Assembly (NCBI GenBank): GCA_049840475.1
Contig: JASGKX010000001.1
Location: 2,480,001 to 2,544,000 of the forward strand
DNA: 64,000 bases
Direction: 5' to 3'
DNA from: JBGVSA01 sp049840475
Lineage (GTDB): Bacteria > Pseudomonadota > Gammaproteobacteria > Burkholderiales > Rhodocyclaceae
Under the pieces are notes generated by a model. The model searched no databases. It had not been told where the DNA came from and saw only the letters and a program-made list of their open reading frames with translations. The translations under genes were made by a program, and so were the position numbers. Positions 35,986 through 44,318 of the stretch are shown piece after piece (within the stretch, counting starts at the first letter, position 1; every line of letters begins with the position of its first letter).

Positions 35986-36015
35986 AAAAACCTGCCACCG
36001 AAGTGGCAGGTTTTT
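35986..36015 (-). terminator. Rho-independent terminator of the PL1 pectate lyase
   Basis: AAAAACCTGCCAC (35986-35998) pairs with GTGGCAGGTTTTT (36003-36015); T-runs exist on both strands, so it can act in both directions. It lies about 20 bp after the stop of the pectate lyase gene. Confidence 0.88.
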
Positions 36016-36035
36016 GTGCTTGAAGCGCGCCTGAC

Positions 36036-37553
36036 TTAGTTCTGATAGGAGCACTTGTTCGGGTTGCCGACAGGATCGCTGCCGAAGGCGGCGACGGTAC
36101 AGGCGATGCTGCTGCCCACGCCGACGTACTTGGTCACCCAGCTACCCTTGCGGCCGAAGGCGACCCAGCCGGTGCCCTTGGTCACCGAGCAGGTGCCGCC
36201 GAGGTCGGCGCACTTGGAGAAGCCATCCGGGTAATCGCCCGTGCCGGTCAGCACCGGAGCGCCGCCCGTGCTGCTGCTGGACGACGACGAGCTGCTCGAC
36301 GAGGACGAGCTCGAAGCGGCCGAACTGGACGACGAGCTGCTCGAAGAAGACACCGAGCTGGACGACGAAGAGGACGACGAGGACGACGAGCTGCTACCGC
36401 AGGCGCTCGAGACCAGTTGTGCGCCGTTCTTGCCGACGCCGGCGTAGGAGGCCAGCTTGTCCTTCACGCACTGAGCGGTCACCGGCTCATACGTGTAGGT
36501 CAGCGTCTTCGGGAACACTGCCGTGGTCGTCCAGGCTGCGGCGTTCTTGTCGCCGCTGGCCGGGGTGCTCCAGGTGATGTTGTACGTGGAGAAGTCCGAC
36601 GGGCTCGTGATGTTGTTGTTGCGCAGGTCCCACCAACCGCAGTTGCTGCCGTCATAGAAGCAGACGATCGGGTCGATGGCGTTCTGGAAGTAGTTGCGCT
36701 CGATCAGCGCATAGCCAGCCTGGCGCACGTTGATGCCCGAGCTGGTGATGCCGTCATACAGGTTGTTGTAGACGTGGATCCAGCCACCGCGTTGCAGCGG
36801 CAGGCGGGCGTTCACGTTCTTATAGTAGTTGTGGTGGTAGGTGATTTCGCGGCCACCGGCGATGTCGCTGCTCGACGAACCATCCAGGCCGACCTTCTTG
36901 CTGTCGTGGATGTAGTTGTACGAAACAGTGATGTTGTGCGCTTCCTTCTTGATGTCCAGCGCGGCTTCGAAGGTCAGGTCGCCGTCGGGCGAGCCATTGC
37001 ACTCGTTGTTCACTGCGAACAGTTCGTTGTGGTCGATCCACACGTTCGACGCGCCGTCGATGCGGATCATGTCGGCGTCATTGCTGGCACCGCCGAGCGC
37101 ACCGATCTTCATGTTGCGCACTACGACGTTGCTGGAGCCGCCGTTGATCACGATGCCCCAGTTGGCCGACGAACCCGACGCGCCTTCAATGGTCACGCCA
37201 GCGGTGTAGTTCTTGATCTCGATGTGACGGTAGGTGTCGCTCCAGTGAGGCGCCGGGCAGTTGTGGTTGGCGTCGATCGTCGAGTCCTTGACGATCTGCG
37301 CGATCAACGTGTCTTCGTTGCCCGTGTACTTGATGTAGAGCGGGTAAGCGCCCGTCGCCACCTTGGTGCCCGCGTCGTTGTAGCGGGCGGCGTCGATGAT
37401 GGCCTGGATCTGTTCAAAGGTGGACGCGGTGAAAGTGCGAGCCGTGCTCACGCTGCCGTCGGCGGTCGAGAAACCGCCGGTTTGCGCTGCCATCGCCGAT
37501 TGGGCGAGGACTAGCGCCAGCCCTGCCAGAACAGGGTTGAGATTGAATTTCAT
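36036..37553 (-). CDS. pectate lyase, polysaccharide lyase family 1, with poly-serine linker and C-terminal module
   Basis: A 505-residue secreted enzyme that cleaves polygalacturonate by calcium-dependent beta-elimination. A signal peptide (VLAGLALVLAQSAMAAQ) precedes the PL1 beta-helix (about 25-385) with DADMIRIDGASNVWIDHNE (calcium site, WIDH motif) and NARLPLQRGGWIHVYNNLYD (catalytic arginine). A linker of about 50 serines follows, then a 55-residue Cys-rich module (FSKCADLGGTCSV to the end), probably substrate-binding. Start at 37553 follows CAGGAGACAGC. Poly-serine linkers are best known from Cellvibrio and Saccharophagus enzymes, so transfer is possible. Confidence 0.95.
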   Translation of the reverse strand: MKFNLNPVLAGLALVLAQSAMAAQTGGFSTADGSVSTARTFTASTFEQIQAIIDAARYNDAGTKVATGAYPLYIKYTGNEDTLIAQIVKDSTIDANHNCPAPHWSDTYRHIEIKNYTAGVTIEGASGSSANWGIVINGGSSNVVVRNMKIGALGGASNDADMIRIDGASNVWIDHNELFAVNNECNGSPDGDLTFEAALDIKKEAHNITVSYNYIHDSKKVGLDGSSSSDIAGGREITYHHNYYKNVNARLPLQRGGWIHVYNNLYDGITSSGINVRQAGYALIERNYFQNAIDPIVCFYDGSNCGWWDLRNNNITSPSDFSTYNITWSTPASGDKNAAAWTTTAVFPKTLTYTYEPVTAQCVKDKLASYAGVGKNGAQLVSSACGSSSSSSSSSSSSSSVSSSSSSSSSSAASSSSSSSSSSSSSSSTGGAPVLTGTGDYPDGFSKCADLGGTCSVTKGTGWVAFGRKGSWVTKYVGVGSSIACTVAAFGSDPVGNPNKCSYQN

Positions 37554-38116
37554 GCTGTCTCCTGATTGCTGTGGAACTCAAGCCTGGCCTCTGTGTGCCA
37601 GGGCGCCTGTCGAGCAGGGAACCGGTAACAATTCTTCGCCAGCGCTGCGCAACGGGCGGCAGTCTGCGTGCCCCATTTGCATATTGCAAGATGCGTAGCA
37701 GCAAGTTTCGGTGAGCAAAATCGGGGCAATCATGTATTTGTCACAATGCATGAAGAGCATGCCAAAAGCGTTATCTGGCTTTGGGCGTAAGGGTTTTTCC
37801 TGCGGTGCGGAAAGGCGTAGTCCATTCAAACGCCAAGCGCCGGAGTCATGCGCACGACGGCATATTCGGCAGAGTGTGTACGCATACATGCGTGAATGAT
37901 GACAACGGTGTATTTGTCGGAATGCTGGATTGCAGCATGGTGGGCGGCAGTGCGGTTGCGCAGCCAAGACGGCGCTTCGACGATGAGTCCCCAGGCAGGC
38001 AAGTCGTCAGAACCAAAAATCAAATGTGAAATATGTCACTGCGATGACCGTTTGTCGGTGACGACCGGCGGTCGGTGACGTCGTCATTCAGACAACTCGT
38101 GCCGTCGCATGCGGTC
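37554..38116 (-). promoter_or_regulatory. long regulatory region upstream of the PL1 pectate lyase
   Basis: No gene is seen in 563 bases, and the GC content is lower than around it. GGGAACCGGTAACA at 37617-37630 is a LacI/GntR-like operator matching the sites at 34431 and 34518. Two imperfect direct repeats, TGTATTTGTCACAATGC at 37733-37749 and TGTATTTGTCGGAATGC at 37909-37925 (15 of 17 identical), are each followed by a short ATGC/GCAT inverted repeat. A palindrome ACGCATACATGCGT lies at 37880-37893. The arrangement suggests control by more than one regulator. Confidence 0.5.
37617..37630 (-). promoter_or_regulatory. LacI/GntR-like operator upstream of the PL1 pectate lyase
   Basis: GGGAACCGGTAACA lies 64 bp upstream of the start; the right half (GGTAACA) and the core match TGTTACCGGTAACA exactly. 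On the minus strand it reads GAATTGTTACCGGTT, sharing GAATTGTTACCG with the site upstream of the PL9 lyase. Confidence 0.55.
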
Positions 38117-38668
38117 TCAGGCGTTCGGAACCCACCACGCGCTGTAGAACTGCGGGTTGGTGTCATGAATGGTCTGCATGATCTGGCGCTCTTCATCGTC
38201 GCCGTCAGCCGGCGCGCGCGCGAAGAGCAGCAGGTACAGCCCGAACAGGATCACGTGGTCGGGGCTTTTTGATGCCGCCAGCAGGCGTAGGCGAATCTGC
38301 ATCTCGGTCAGCAGCAAAGGGATGCGGTCCGTACGTATCTGCGTCTTCGGCCGCGAGAAATACATGTCATAGACGGCGGGCGTGTCGCTGAACCGTTTGA
38401 AGATTCTGTCGGCCGTCTCTTCGATTACCTTGATCCGCTCCGGTTCGATGACCTCGCCGGCAGCCTGTTTCAGCCCGACGAGTTGATAGGCCTCTCGAAG
38501 TGCCAGCACGTCCCGTTCGAGCGCATGGACCGACTTCTTCAGATCGACGTCGGCCTGCACGGCGATCTTTCTGCGCTCCTGCTTGGCGTAGATCACCAGC
38601 GTCAGGACGGCGATCGACGGCGAAACAAGCGGGATCAGCAGATCCTTGCTGAGTTGGTACAGGCTCAT
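38117..38668 (-). CDS. hypothetical membrane-anchored protein
   Basis: A 183-residue protein with one N-terminal transmembrane helix (LLIPLVSPSIAVLTLVIYA), then a charged helical region with a possible coiled coil (KKSVHALERDVLALREAYQL) facing the cytoplasm. I do not recognise a family. Start at 38668 (MSLYQLSKDL) preceded by AGGAGCC. It may be linked to the small divergent membrane protein at 38978, but there is no direct evidence. Confidence 0.6.
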   Translation of the reverse strand: MSLYQLSKDLLIPLVSPSIAVLTLVIYAKQERRKIAVQADVDLKKSVHALERDVLALREAYQLVGLKQAAGEVIEPERIKVIEETADRIFKRFSDTPAVYDMYFSRPKTQIRTDRIPLLLTEMQIRLRLLAASKSPDHVILFGLYLLLFARAPADGDDEERQIMQTIHDTNPQFYSAWWVPNA

Positions 38669-38977
38669 CGTATGGCTCCTTTGTGCTTGCGCCGGCCGCG
38701 ATCCGGGTCACTTGCCTTCGGCATGCGGCCCACCGTTTACGTGATAGTCCGGCCGGGTCCGTCGTGGCAGTTCTTCGCCCATCAGTCGCGCGGGCGTAGT
38801 CATGGATGCGCCTGCGCGGGCCAATTCAGCCGTGGATTTACCTGTGTTGCACCAATGTGATGCGGACGTGGCAGGGAGCGTTCATTGGGAAGGCAACGGA
38901 CGAAACAGCATTCGCAGCGCACAAGCCCACGCGCGCACGGCTAGAATCGACAGCACTTCACAACCGCATGGTGCGCC
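38669..38977. other. intergenic region between two divergent orphan membrane-protein genes
   Basis: Holds two divergent promoters. Short open frames exist but none has a ribosome site plus a protein-like composition. No repeat or operator stood out. Confidence 0.35.
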
Positions 38978-39295
38978 ATGGTTTCGGAACACTGGGATCG
39001 TTCTGAACTGCTCAGCTTGCTGTCGTCGTCCGCTACGCTGGCGGGGCTGTGCATTACGGTTGTCGCGCTGATGAACACGTTCGACAAAGACAAGAGCGCG
39101 GCAACCGTCGCAGACGACATGCTGGCGGCCTGCGCGGTGGGTTTTCTGCTGTGCACTTATGCAATTTTCTGGGCGCTGCGTGCCCGTAGCCGACACACGG
39201 CCATCGTGCTTACCAAGGTAGTGGATGGCGTGTTTCTGGTTTCGCTAAGCGTGATGACGCTGGCGGCGTTCGTGATGGCCTATACGCTTTGGTAG
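38978..39295 (+). CDS. small hypothetical inner-membrane protein
   Basis: A 105-residue protein with three predicted helices (LSSSATLAGLCITVVALMNT, MLAACAVGFLLCTYAIFWAL and FLVSLSVMTLAAFVMAYTLW). The charged loop FDKDKSAATVADD follows the first helix. I do not recognise a family. A strong bidirectional terminator follows. Confidence 0.6.
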   Translation: MVSEHWDRSELLSLLSSSATLAGLCITVVALMNTFDKDKSAATVADDMLAACAVGFLLCTYAIFWALRARSRHTAIVLTKVVDGVFLVSLSVMTLAAFVMAYTLW

Positions 39296-39310
39296 CCGGA
39301 CAACGAAAGC

Positions 39311-39347
39311 AAAAAGGCCCACGGAGGGTTTCCTCGTGGGCCTTTTT
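39311..39347. terminator. bidirectional Rho-independent terminator
   Basis: AAAAAGGCCCACG (39311-39323) pairs with CGTGGGCCTTTTT (39335-39347), with T-runs on both strands. It separates the small membrane-protein gene from the convergent oxidoreductase gene and serves both. Confidence 0.9.
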
Positions 39348-39369
39348 TGTTTGCAGCGAATCGCGCGGC

Positions 39370-40659
39370 CTATTGTTTGGGCAAACGCACCGGCAGGTCG
39401 GCGATGTTGACAGGCAGGCCCGTGCGCAGCGACTGGTTGCCGGCAATGCCCGTCAGGATCGACATGGCACCGTCGTGGTAGCTCGCAGCGCGGCGCAGCG
39501 GGTCATCCGCCGCCTGGCCGAAGATCTCTTCGAGCATGACGTTGTCGCCGCCGCCGTGACCGCCTTCACCCTTGGCGATTTCCATGCGGTAGGGCGCATC
39601 GAACATCGGATAGACCGTCACTTCGCACCACTTGAGCGCGCCTTCCTGCGACTTGTCGCCACCCGAGTTTACGTACGACTTTTCGATGACCTTCATCTCG
39701 ATGCGGCCGCGCGTGCCGTTGAGCGCAACGTTGAAGCCTTCCCACGGCAGGTACGCGTTGAGCGAGTACGTCATCACCGCCTTGTTGCGGTAGCGCACGA
39801 TGAGCCCGAGCGTGTCTTCGATGTTGATGCCGTCGCTGAACACGCTCTGGTCGCGGATGTAGCCGTCTTCGTGCTCGGCGTCGAGGTACAGCGCCTTGAG
39901 CTGCGGGTTGGATTCCATGTCCAGCGCAAACGGGTCGCCCTTGGCGTTTTCATAGCCGTGGGTGCGCGGATAGAGCTTGGTTTCGCCGCGAGCCTCGGCG
40001 TTGTCGCGGCCGTAAAACTGCAGGCCGCCCTGTGCATAGACGACTTCCGGCGCGCTGGCGAGCCAGAAGTTCACCAGGTCGAAGTGGTGCGTGGACTCGT
40101 GCACCAGCAGACCGCCGCTGTTGCGTTTGTCGCGGTGCCAGCGGCGGAAGTAATCCGCGCCGTGCTGCGTGTTGAGCAGCCATTCAAAGTGCACCGACAG
40201 CACGTTGCCGATGACGCCGTCGCGCACCAGTTCGCGCAGCTTGGAGTGGTGCGGCGCGTAGCGGTAGTTGAAGGCCACCCGCAGGTTGCGGCCGGTGCGC
40301 TCGACGGCGTCGATGATCGCCTGACACTTTTCGGTGTCGATGGTCATCGGCTTCTCGGTCACTACGTCGCAGCCCAGTTCCATGGCGCGGATGATGTAGT
40401 GATGGTGCGTGCGGTCGATGGAGCAGACGATCACAACGTCCGGGCGGGCGTCGCGGACCATGTCGTCGAAGCGATCCGCTTTCCAGGTCGGCACGGGCGC
40501 GTGACCGTGCTTTTCGAGCAGGCCGTTGGCGAAGTTCATGCGTGTCTGGTTGGTGTCGCACAAAGCGACCATGCGCGCGGATTCGCGGTAGTCGCGCGCG
40601 ATCGATTCGATGAACATGCCGGAACGGCCGCCCGTTCCGACCAGGGCATAGGTCTTCAT
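39370..40659 (-). CDS. Gfo/Idh/MocA-family oxidoreductase
   Basis: A 429-residue NAD(P)-dependent enzyme. The Rossmann start MKTYALVGTGGRSGMFI has the GxGxxG-like loop, CDVVTEKPMTIDTEKCQAII holds the family EKP motif, and HFDLVNFWL carries the typical H-x-x-D region of the C-terminal domain. Members oxidise sugars, inositols or glycosides. Start at 40659 follows AAGGAAACCGA. It lies 157 bp after the solute-binding protein gene on the same strand, so both probably handle the same sugar or oligosaccharide. The substrate is unknown; a link to pectin breakdown is only suggested by location. Confidence 0.88.
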   Translation of the reverse strand: MKTYALVGTGGRSGMFIESIARDYRESARMVALCDTNQTRMNFANGLLEKHGHAPVPTWKADRFDDMVRDARPDVVIVCSIDRTHHHYIIRAMELGCDVVTEKPMTIDTEKCQAIIDAVERTGRNLRVAFNYRYAPHHSKLRELVRDGVIGNVLSVHFEWLLNTQHGADYFRRWHRDKRNSGGLLVHESTHHFDLVNFWLASAPEVVYAQGGLQFYGRDNAEARGETKLYPRTHGYENAKGDPFALDMESNPQLKALYLDAEHEDGYIRDQSVFSDGINIEDTLGLIVRYRNKAVMTYSLNAYLPWEGFNVALNGTRGRIEMKVIEKSYVNSGGDKSQEGALKWCEVTVYPMFDAPYRMEIAKGEGGHGGGDNVMLEEIFGQAADDPLRRAASYHDGAMSILTGIAGNQSLRTGLPVNIADLPVRLPKQ

Positions 40660-40816
40660 TCGGTTTCCTTTCTTGAGGCCTGCCTGCAATCTTGCTGGCA
40701 AGCCGCGATCAGGGTTCATGCGCTGCGTCACCCTGCTGGCGGCCTCTCGCGACAGATCGTAAACAGGCCCTTATTGTGCGGCGGCAGCGCCCCGCAGGGC
40801 GCCGCCAGGGGAGGTG

Positions 40817-42709
40817 TTACTTGGCGTAGTACCACTGCTGCGGCAAGCCGAGCGCGGGCGATGCGTACGTCCAGCCAAAGGCCATATTCTCCTTCACGTT
40901 CATCAGCTTTGCGTTACGCAGGCTGGTGATCGCCGCCGGGCGGACGGTGCCGATGACTTCGAATTCGTCTGCGGCGATCTGCAGAATCTGGCGGAACAGT
41001 TCATCGGCCTGCGTCTGCGTGCGTGCGCTGCGCCATTGTGTGTAGAGGTCCATGCGCTTCTTCATGCTGGCGTTGGGCTCGATGCCTTGCTTGCCGCCGG
41101 AGTTGTACCACTTGGCCCATTCCAGGCTCATGCGCGATTCAAGCGGGTGGATGGCGATGTAGGCGCGGGCGTTCTGCGTGGCATCCAGGCCGCCGGGGAA
41201 GATCTCGGCGCTGATGTCGTAGTCATTGCTGACCGCGCGGTTGAATACCAGCGAACGTTCCGAACCCTTGATGACCAGTTCAACGCCGATCTTCTGCCAG
41301 TGACGGCGGATCAGCTCAAGCGTCTGCACCGTTACCTGCCGGTCGATCATGACGATCACATCCAGCGACACGCGCCCGCCGTCCGGGTACAGGCGGTAGC
41401 CTGCGTCGTCGCGCGTGGTCAGCCCCATCTTGTCGAGAATGGCGTTGGCCTGCGCCACATCGGCCTTGGTGTATTGGCTGCCGAGCTGTGCGTTGTACCA
41501 CTTCGATTCTTTGAACGGCCCGCTCTGCCACGGTTGCGTCTGCCCAAGGAAGGCGACCTTGTTGATCTCCTCACGATCGATGCCCAACGACAGCGCCTTG
41601 CGGAAGTCATGCTGGACCATCAGCTTGCGCAACTTGTCGTTCTTGGTGGTCTGGTTCATCCACAGGCCGACCGCGTTGGAGTTCGAGCTGGCCTGGCTGA
41701 AGACCTTGTAGCCGGCTTTCTCCTGGTTCTTGAGCAGGATCGGGCGGAAGGCCACGTCGCCCAGCAAGCGGCCCTCAAAATCGAACTGGCCGTTGCTGGC
41801 GGCGAGCACGATGGTCTGGAGGTCGGAGATCACCGTAAAGCGGATGCCGTCGATGTACGGCAGTTGCTTGCCTGACGGATCGACCTGCCAGTAGTACGGG
41901 TTGCGTTCCATGACGACGCGCGTGACGTTGCCACCGTACGGTTCCTTGATGATCCACGGATCGAGCGTCGGGCGGCCGACGGTGCTCCAGCGCGCGGGCA
42001 GCTCCACGTCACCGCATTTGGCACGCATCAGCGAAGGCCAGTCCTTGACGTTGGCGGCGGCGAACTGTTCACTCACCTTCGGGTTGTACTTGGGGTGGTA
42101 TTGCTGGCAGTACTGCTTGGAGTACAGCACCGGGTGCTGGCCAAGCGGCGTGGCGAGCACTTCGGGGAAGGACAGGTTGGGCGCGTCGAACTTGAACTTG
42201 ACGGTGTAGTCGTCGACCTTGGTGACTTCCGGCAGCTTGCCGTTCACAAGGTAAGCGTCCGGCGCCTGCGAGTAGAACTCTTTGTTGGCGACCAGATCGT
42301 TCATCGCAAACAGCACGTCATCGGCGGTGAAGGGTTCGCCGTTCGACCAACGCATGCCTTTGCGCAGGCGGAAGGTGTATTCCGTGCCGCTCGGATTGAC
42401 CGCCAGGCTTTCGGCCACGTACGGTTCGACGCCATTGACGTCCATCTTCCAGTGCATCAGGCCTTGCGGGCCGATCGTGCGCAGAATGCCGTTCTGGTCG
42501 GCATTGGCGCGCAGCACCGTACGCAGCGTGCCGCCGTAATTGCCCGCAGTGCCAAGCGGTTTGATCACCAGCGGCTGCGAGGGCAGGCGCTTGTCTACTG
42601 GCGGCAGGTCTTTCATCGCATCCAGCATGGGCGCCTGGGTGTAGGCATGCGCGCCGACACTGATCACGGCACCGATTGATAACGCTAACAATTTGTGTTG
42701 AAAGGCCAC
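40817..42709 (-). CDS. ABC transporter solute-binding protein, family 5
   Basis: About 630 residues with the SBP_bac_5 (peptide/nickel/oligosaccharide) fold. After a signal peptide (LLALSIGAVISVGAHAYTQA) come LRKGMRWSNGEPFTADDVLF and FRKALSLGIDREEINKVAFL, two hallmarks of the family. GTG at 42709 lies 8 bases after AAGGAG and is preferred to the ATG-less longer frame. No permease or ATPase genes are adjacent, so its membrane partners are encoded elsewhere. The size and the Gfo/Idh neighbour favour a sugar-type ligand over peptides. Palindromic operators lie upstream. Confidence 0.85.
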   Translation of the reverse strand: MAFQHKLLALSIGAVISVGAHAYTQAPMLDAMKDLPPVDKRLPSQPLVIKPLGTAGNYGGTLRTVLRANADQNGILRTIGPQGLMHWKMDVNGVEPYVAESLAVNPSGTEYTFRLRKGMRWSNGEPFTADDVLFAMNDLVANKEFYSQAPDAYLVNGKLPEVTKVDDYTVKFKFDAPNLSFPEVLATPLGQHPVLYSKQYCQQYHPKYNPKVSEQFAAANVKDWPSLMRAKCGDVELPARWSTVGRPTLDPWIIKEPYGGNVTRVVMERNPYYWQVDPSGKQLPYIDGIRFTVISDLQTIVLAASNGQFDFEGRLLGDVAFRPILLKNQEKAGYKVFSQASSNSNAVGLWMNQTTKNDKLRKLMVQHDFRKALSLGIDREEINKVAFLGQTQPWQSGPFKESKWYNAQLGSQYTKADVAQANAILDKMGLTTRDDAGYRLYPDGGRVSLDVIVMIDRQVTVQTLELIRRHWQKIGVELVIKGSERSLVFNRAVSNDYDISAEIFPGGLDATQNARAYIAIHPLESRMSLEWAKWYNSGGKQGIEPNASMKKRMDLYTQWRSARTQTQADELFRQILQIAADEFEVIGTVRPAAITSLRNAKLMNVKENMAFGWTYASPALGLPQQWYYAK

Positions 42710-42750
42710 TGCTATGTCTCCTTGCCAGCCTGTGGGAATCAATGGAATGG

Positions 42751-42766
42751 ACCGGTCATGACCGGT
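42751..42766. promoter_or_regulatory. perfect 16-bp palindrome upstream of the solute-binding protein
   Basis: ACCGGTCATGACCGGT is fully self-complementary and lies 42 bp upstream of the GTG start, an ideal repressor position. No second copy was noticed in the window. Confidence 0.6.
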
Positions 42767-42776
42767 TTCTTGAAAT

Positions 42777-42790
42777 TGTTAGCATTAACA
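42777..42790. promoter_or_regulatory. TGTTA-N4-TAACA operator upstream of the solute-binding protein
   Basis: TGTTAGCATTAACA has perfect 5-bp outer arms, the same as TGTTACCGGTAACA in the pectin island, with a different centre. It lies 68 bp upstream of the start. A LacI/GntR-like binder is the likely class. Confidence 0.5.
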
Positions 42791-42877
42791 TATCAGATTT
42801 CCGACAGAAAATGAACGCACTATCTTATCGGACGAATCATTTTTGTCGGACTTCAGATGAATGTTGCGCAGACGCCA

Positions 42878-43612
42878 TCAATTGACCAGCGGCGAGGCGG
42901 CGCCATCCAGTTCGACGCCGCGTACGTCATTGCGCCCGGCAACGATGCGCACGTACTGCTGCAAGGCCTGCGCAAGCGTCTGCCGCTGCAGATCCTGCGC
43001 GACGCGATCGCGCACCGCTTCGAGCGGCAACTGCTGTCCGGCTTCTCGTCGATCGATGCGCACGATGTGAAAGCCGTAGCGCGTGCGCACGATGCTCGGC
43101 CACACGCCGACCGAACCATCGCTGAAAAGCGCGCTTTCGAATTCCGGCACCGTGTCGCCACGCTGCAACTGCCCGAGGCTGCCGCCCAGGTCGGCCGACG
43201 GGCAATTGGAGTTCTCGCGCGCCAACTGTTCAAAGCGTGTCGGATTGGCCTGTACCTGATGCAGCAGGCTTTCGGCTCGGGCGAGCAGGGCGCTGACGGG
43301 TGTGCCCGCCGTCATCTGCAACAGGATGTGCGAGGCGAAAACCAGTTCGCCATTGCTGTAGCGCTTGTGGTGCGCGTCGTAATAGCGCGCGATTTCGGGC
43401 GCCTCGGGCGAGGGCACATCGACATGTTTTTCGAGCAGGGCTTCGAGTGCTTCGGCCGTGGCTTCGTCGCTTGCCGAAGGTTCCAGCAGGCCTTCGGCGA
43501 CGGCTTCCTGGCGGAGCAGCTCCTGCACGGCGGCGGCGCGCAGCTCGCCGGGTGTGCTCGCTTCGACGGTTACGCCATTGACGGTCGCTTGCAGTGCGGG
43601 GGACTCGGTCAT
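42878..43612 (-). CDS. parvulin-type peptidylprolyl isomerase of the nitrate reductase operon
   Basis: A 244-residue PpiC/NifM-like protein. The parvulin domain (about 105-205) contains FASHILLQMTAGTPVSALLA, FEQLARENSNCPSADLGGSL and VRTRYGFHIVRIDRREAGQQ. No signal peptide is seen, so it acts in the cytoplasm. It starts 4 bp after the narI stop and closes the narKGHJI operon, an arrangement common in beta-proteobacteria. It probably helps fold or mature the nitrate reductase. Confidence 0.88.
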   Translation of the reverse strand: MTESPALQATVNGVTVEASTPGELRAAAVQELLRQEAVAEGLLEPSASDEATAEALEALLEKHVDVPSPEAPEIARYYDAHHKRYSNGELVFASHILLQMTAGTPVSALLARAESLLHQVQANPTRFEQLARENSNCPSADLGGSLGQLQRGDTVPEFESALFSDGSVGVWPSIVRTRYGFHIVRIDRREAGQQLPLEAVRDRVAQDLQRQTLAQALQQYVRIVAGRNDVRGVELDGAASPLVN

Positions 43613-43616
43613 GGCG

Positions 43617-44318
43617 TCACCGACTCAGGCTGCGTTGGCGCGAACGCATGATCTGGTAAGGGCGGAACAGGTACACCACCGATGCCAGCCCGCTCCAGAT
43701 GTGCACCAGCCGTGTAAAGGGGAAGATCGCAAAGATCGTCAGCCCCAGGAGGATATGCAGTTTGTATATCCACGGTGTGCCGACAAGCAACTGCGCATTG
43801 TCACCACGGAAGAAGACGATGCCCTGCACGTATTGCACCAGCACTTCGAAGCTGTAGCCCTCGGGTTTGCTGGCCGACACAAACACCGTGAACATGCCCA
43901 TCGCCAGTTGCACCCACAGGATGATGAGCACGGCGATGTCCGAGAAGCGCGAGTTCGAACGGATGCGCGCGTCGGTGAGTCGACGCCAGCACAGGATCGT
44001 CAGCCCGATCAATGCGACGGCGCCAGCGATGCCGCCACCGTACATCGCCATGTGCTCGTGGGCGGCCGGGCTCATGACCGCCAGCACGAGTTGTTCGGGC
44101 GTCAGAAAGCCGACGAGGTGGCCGAAGAACACCACCAGTATGCCTAGGTGGAACAGTGTCGAGCCCAGTCTCAGGCTGCCTTTTCGCAGGATCTGCGACG
44201 AATCGCTCTCCCACGTGTACTGCTCGCGTTCAAAGCGCACCAGGCTGCCGACGAAGAACACCACCAGCGCCAGGTAGGGATAGAAACCGAATGCGAATTG
44301 GTAGAGCCAGTCAGCCAT
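43617..44318 (-). CDS. narI: respiratory nitrate reductase gamma subunit (cytochrome b)
   Basis: A 233-residue inner-membrane di-haem cytochrome b that takes electrons from quinol for the NarGH pair. Five helices are visible and the haem-ligand histidines lie in STLFHLGILVVFFGHLVGF and in KLHILLGLTIFAIFPFTRLVH. It starts at 44318 (MADWLYQFAFGFYPYLALVV), overlapping the narJ stop by 8 bp; the longer frame to 44513 is inside narJ. Confidence 0.96.
   Translation of the reverse strand: MADWLYQFAFGFYPYLALVVFFVGSLVRFEREQYTWESDSSQILRKGSLRLGSTLFHLGILVVFFGHLVGFLTPEQLVLAVMSPAAHEHMAMYGGGIAGAVALIGLTILCWRRLTDARIRSNSRFSDIAVLIILWVQLAMGMFTVFVSASKPEGYSFEVLVQYVQGIVFFRGDNAQLLVGTPWIYKLHILLGLTIFAIFPFTRLVHIWSGLASVVYLFRPYQIMRSRQRSLSR

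Noticed and set aside
36241..36447. Short plus-strand frame rich in Asp, Glu and Leu
   Set aside because: It is the antisense reading of the poly-serine codons of the PL1 lyase linker.
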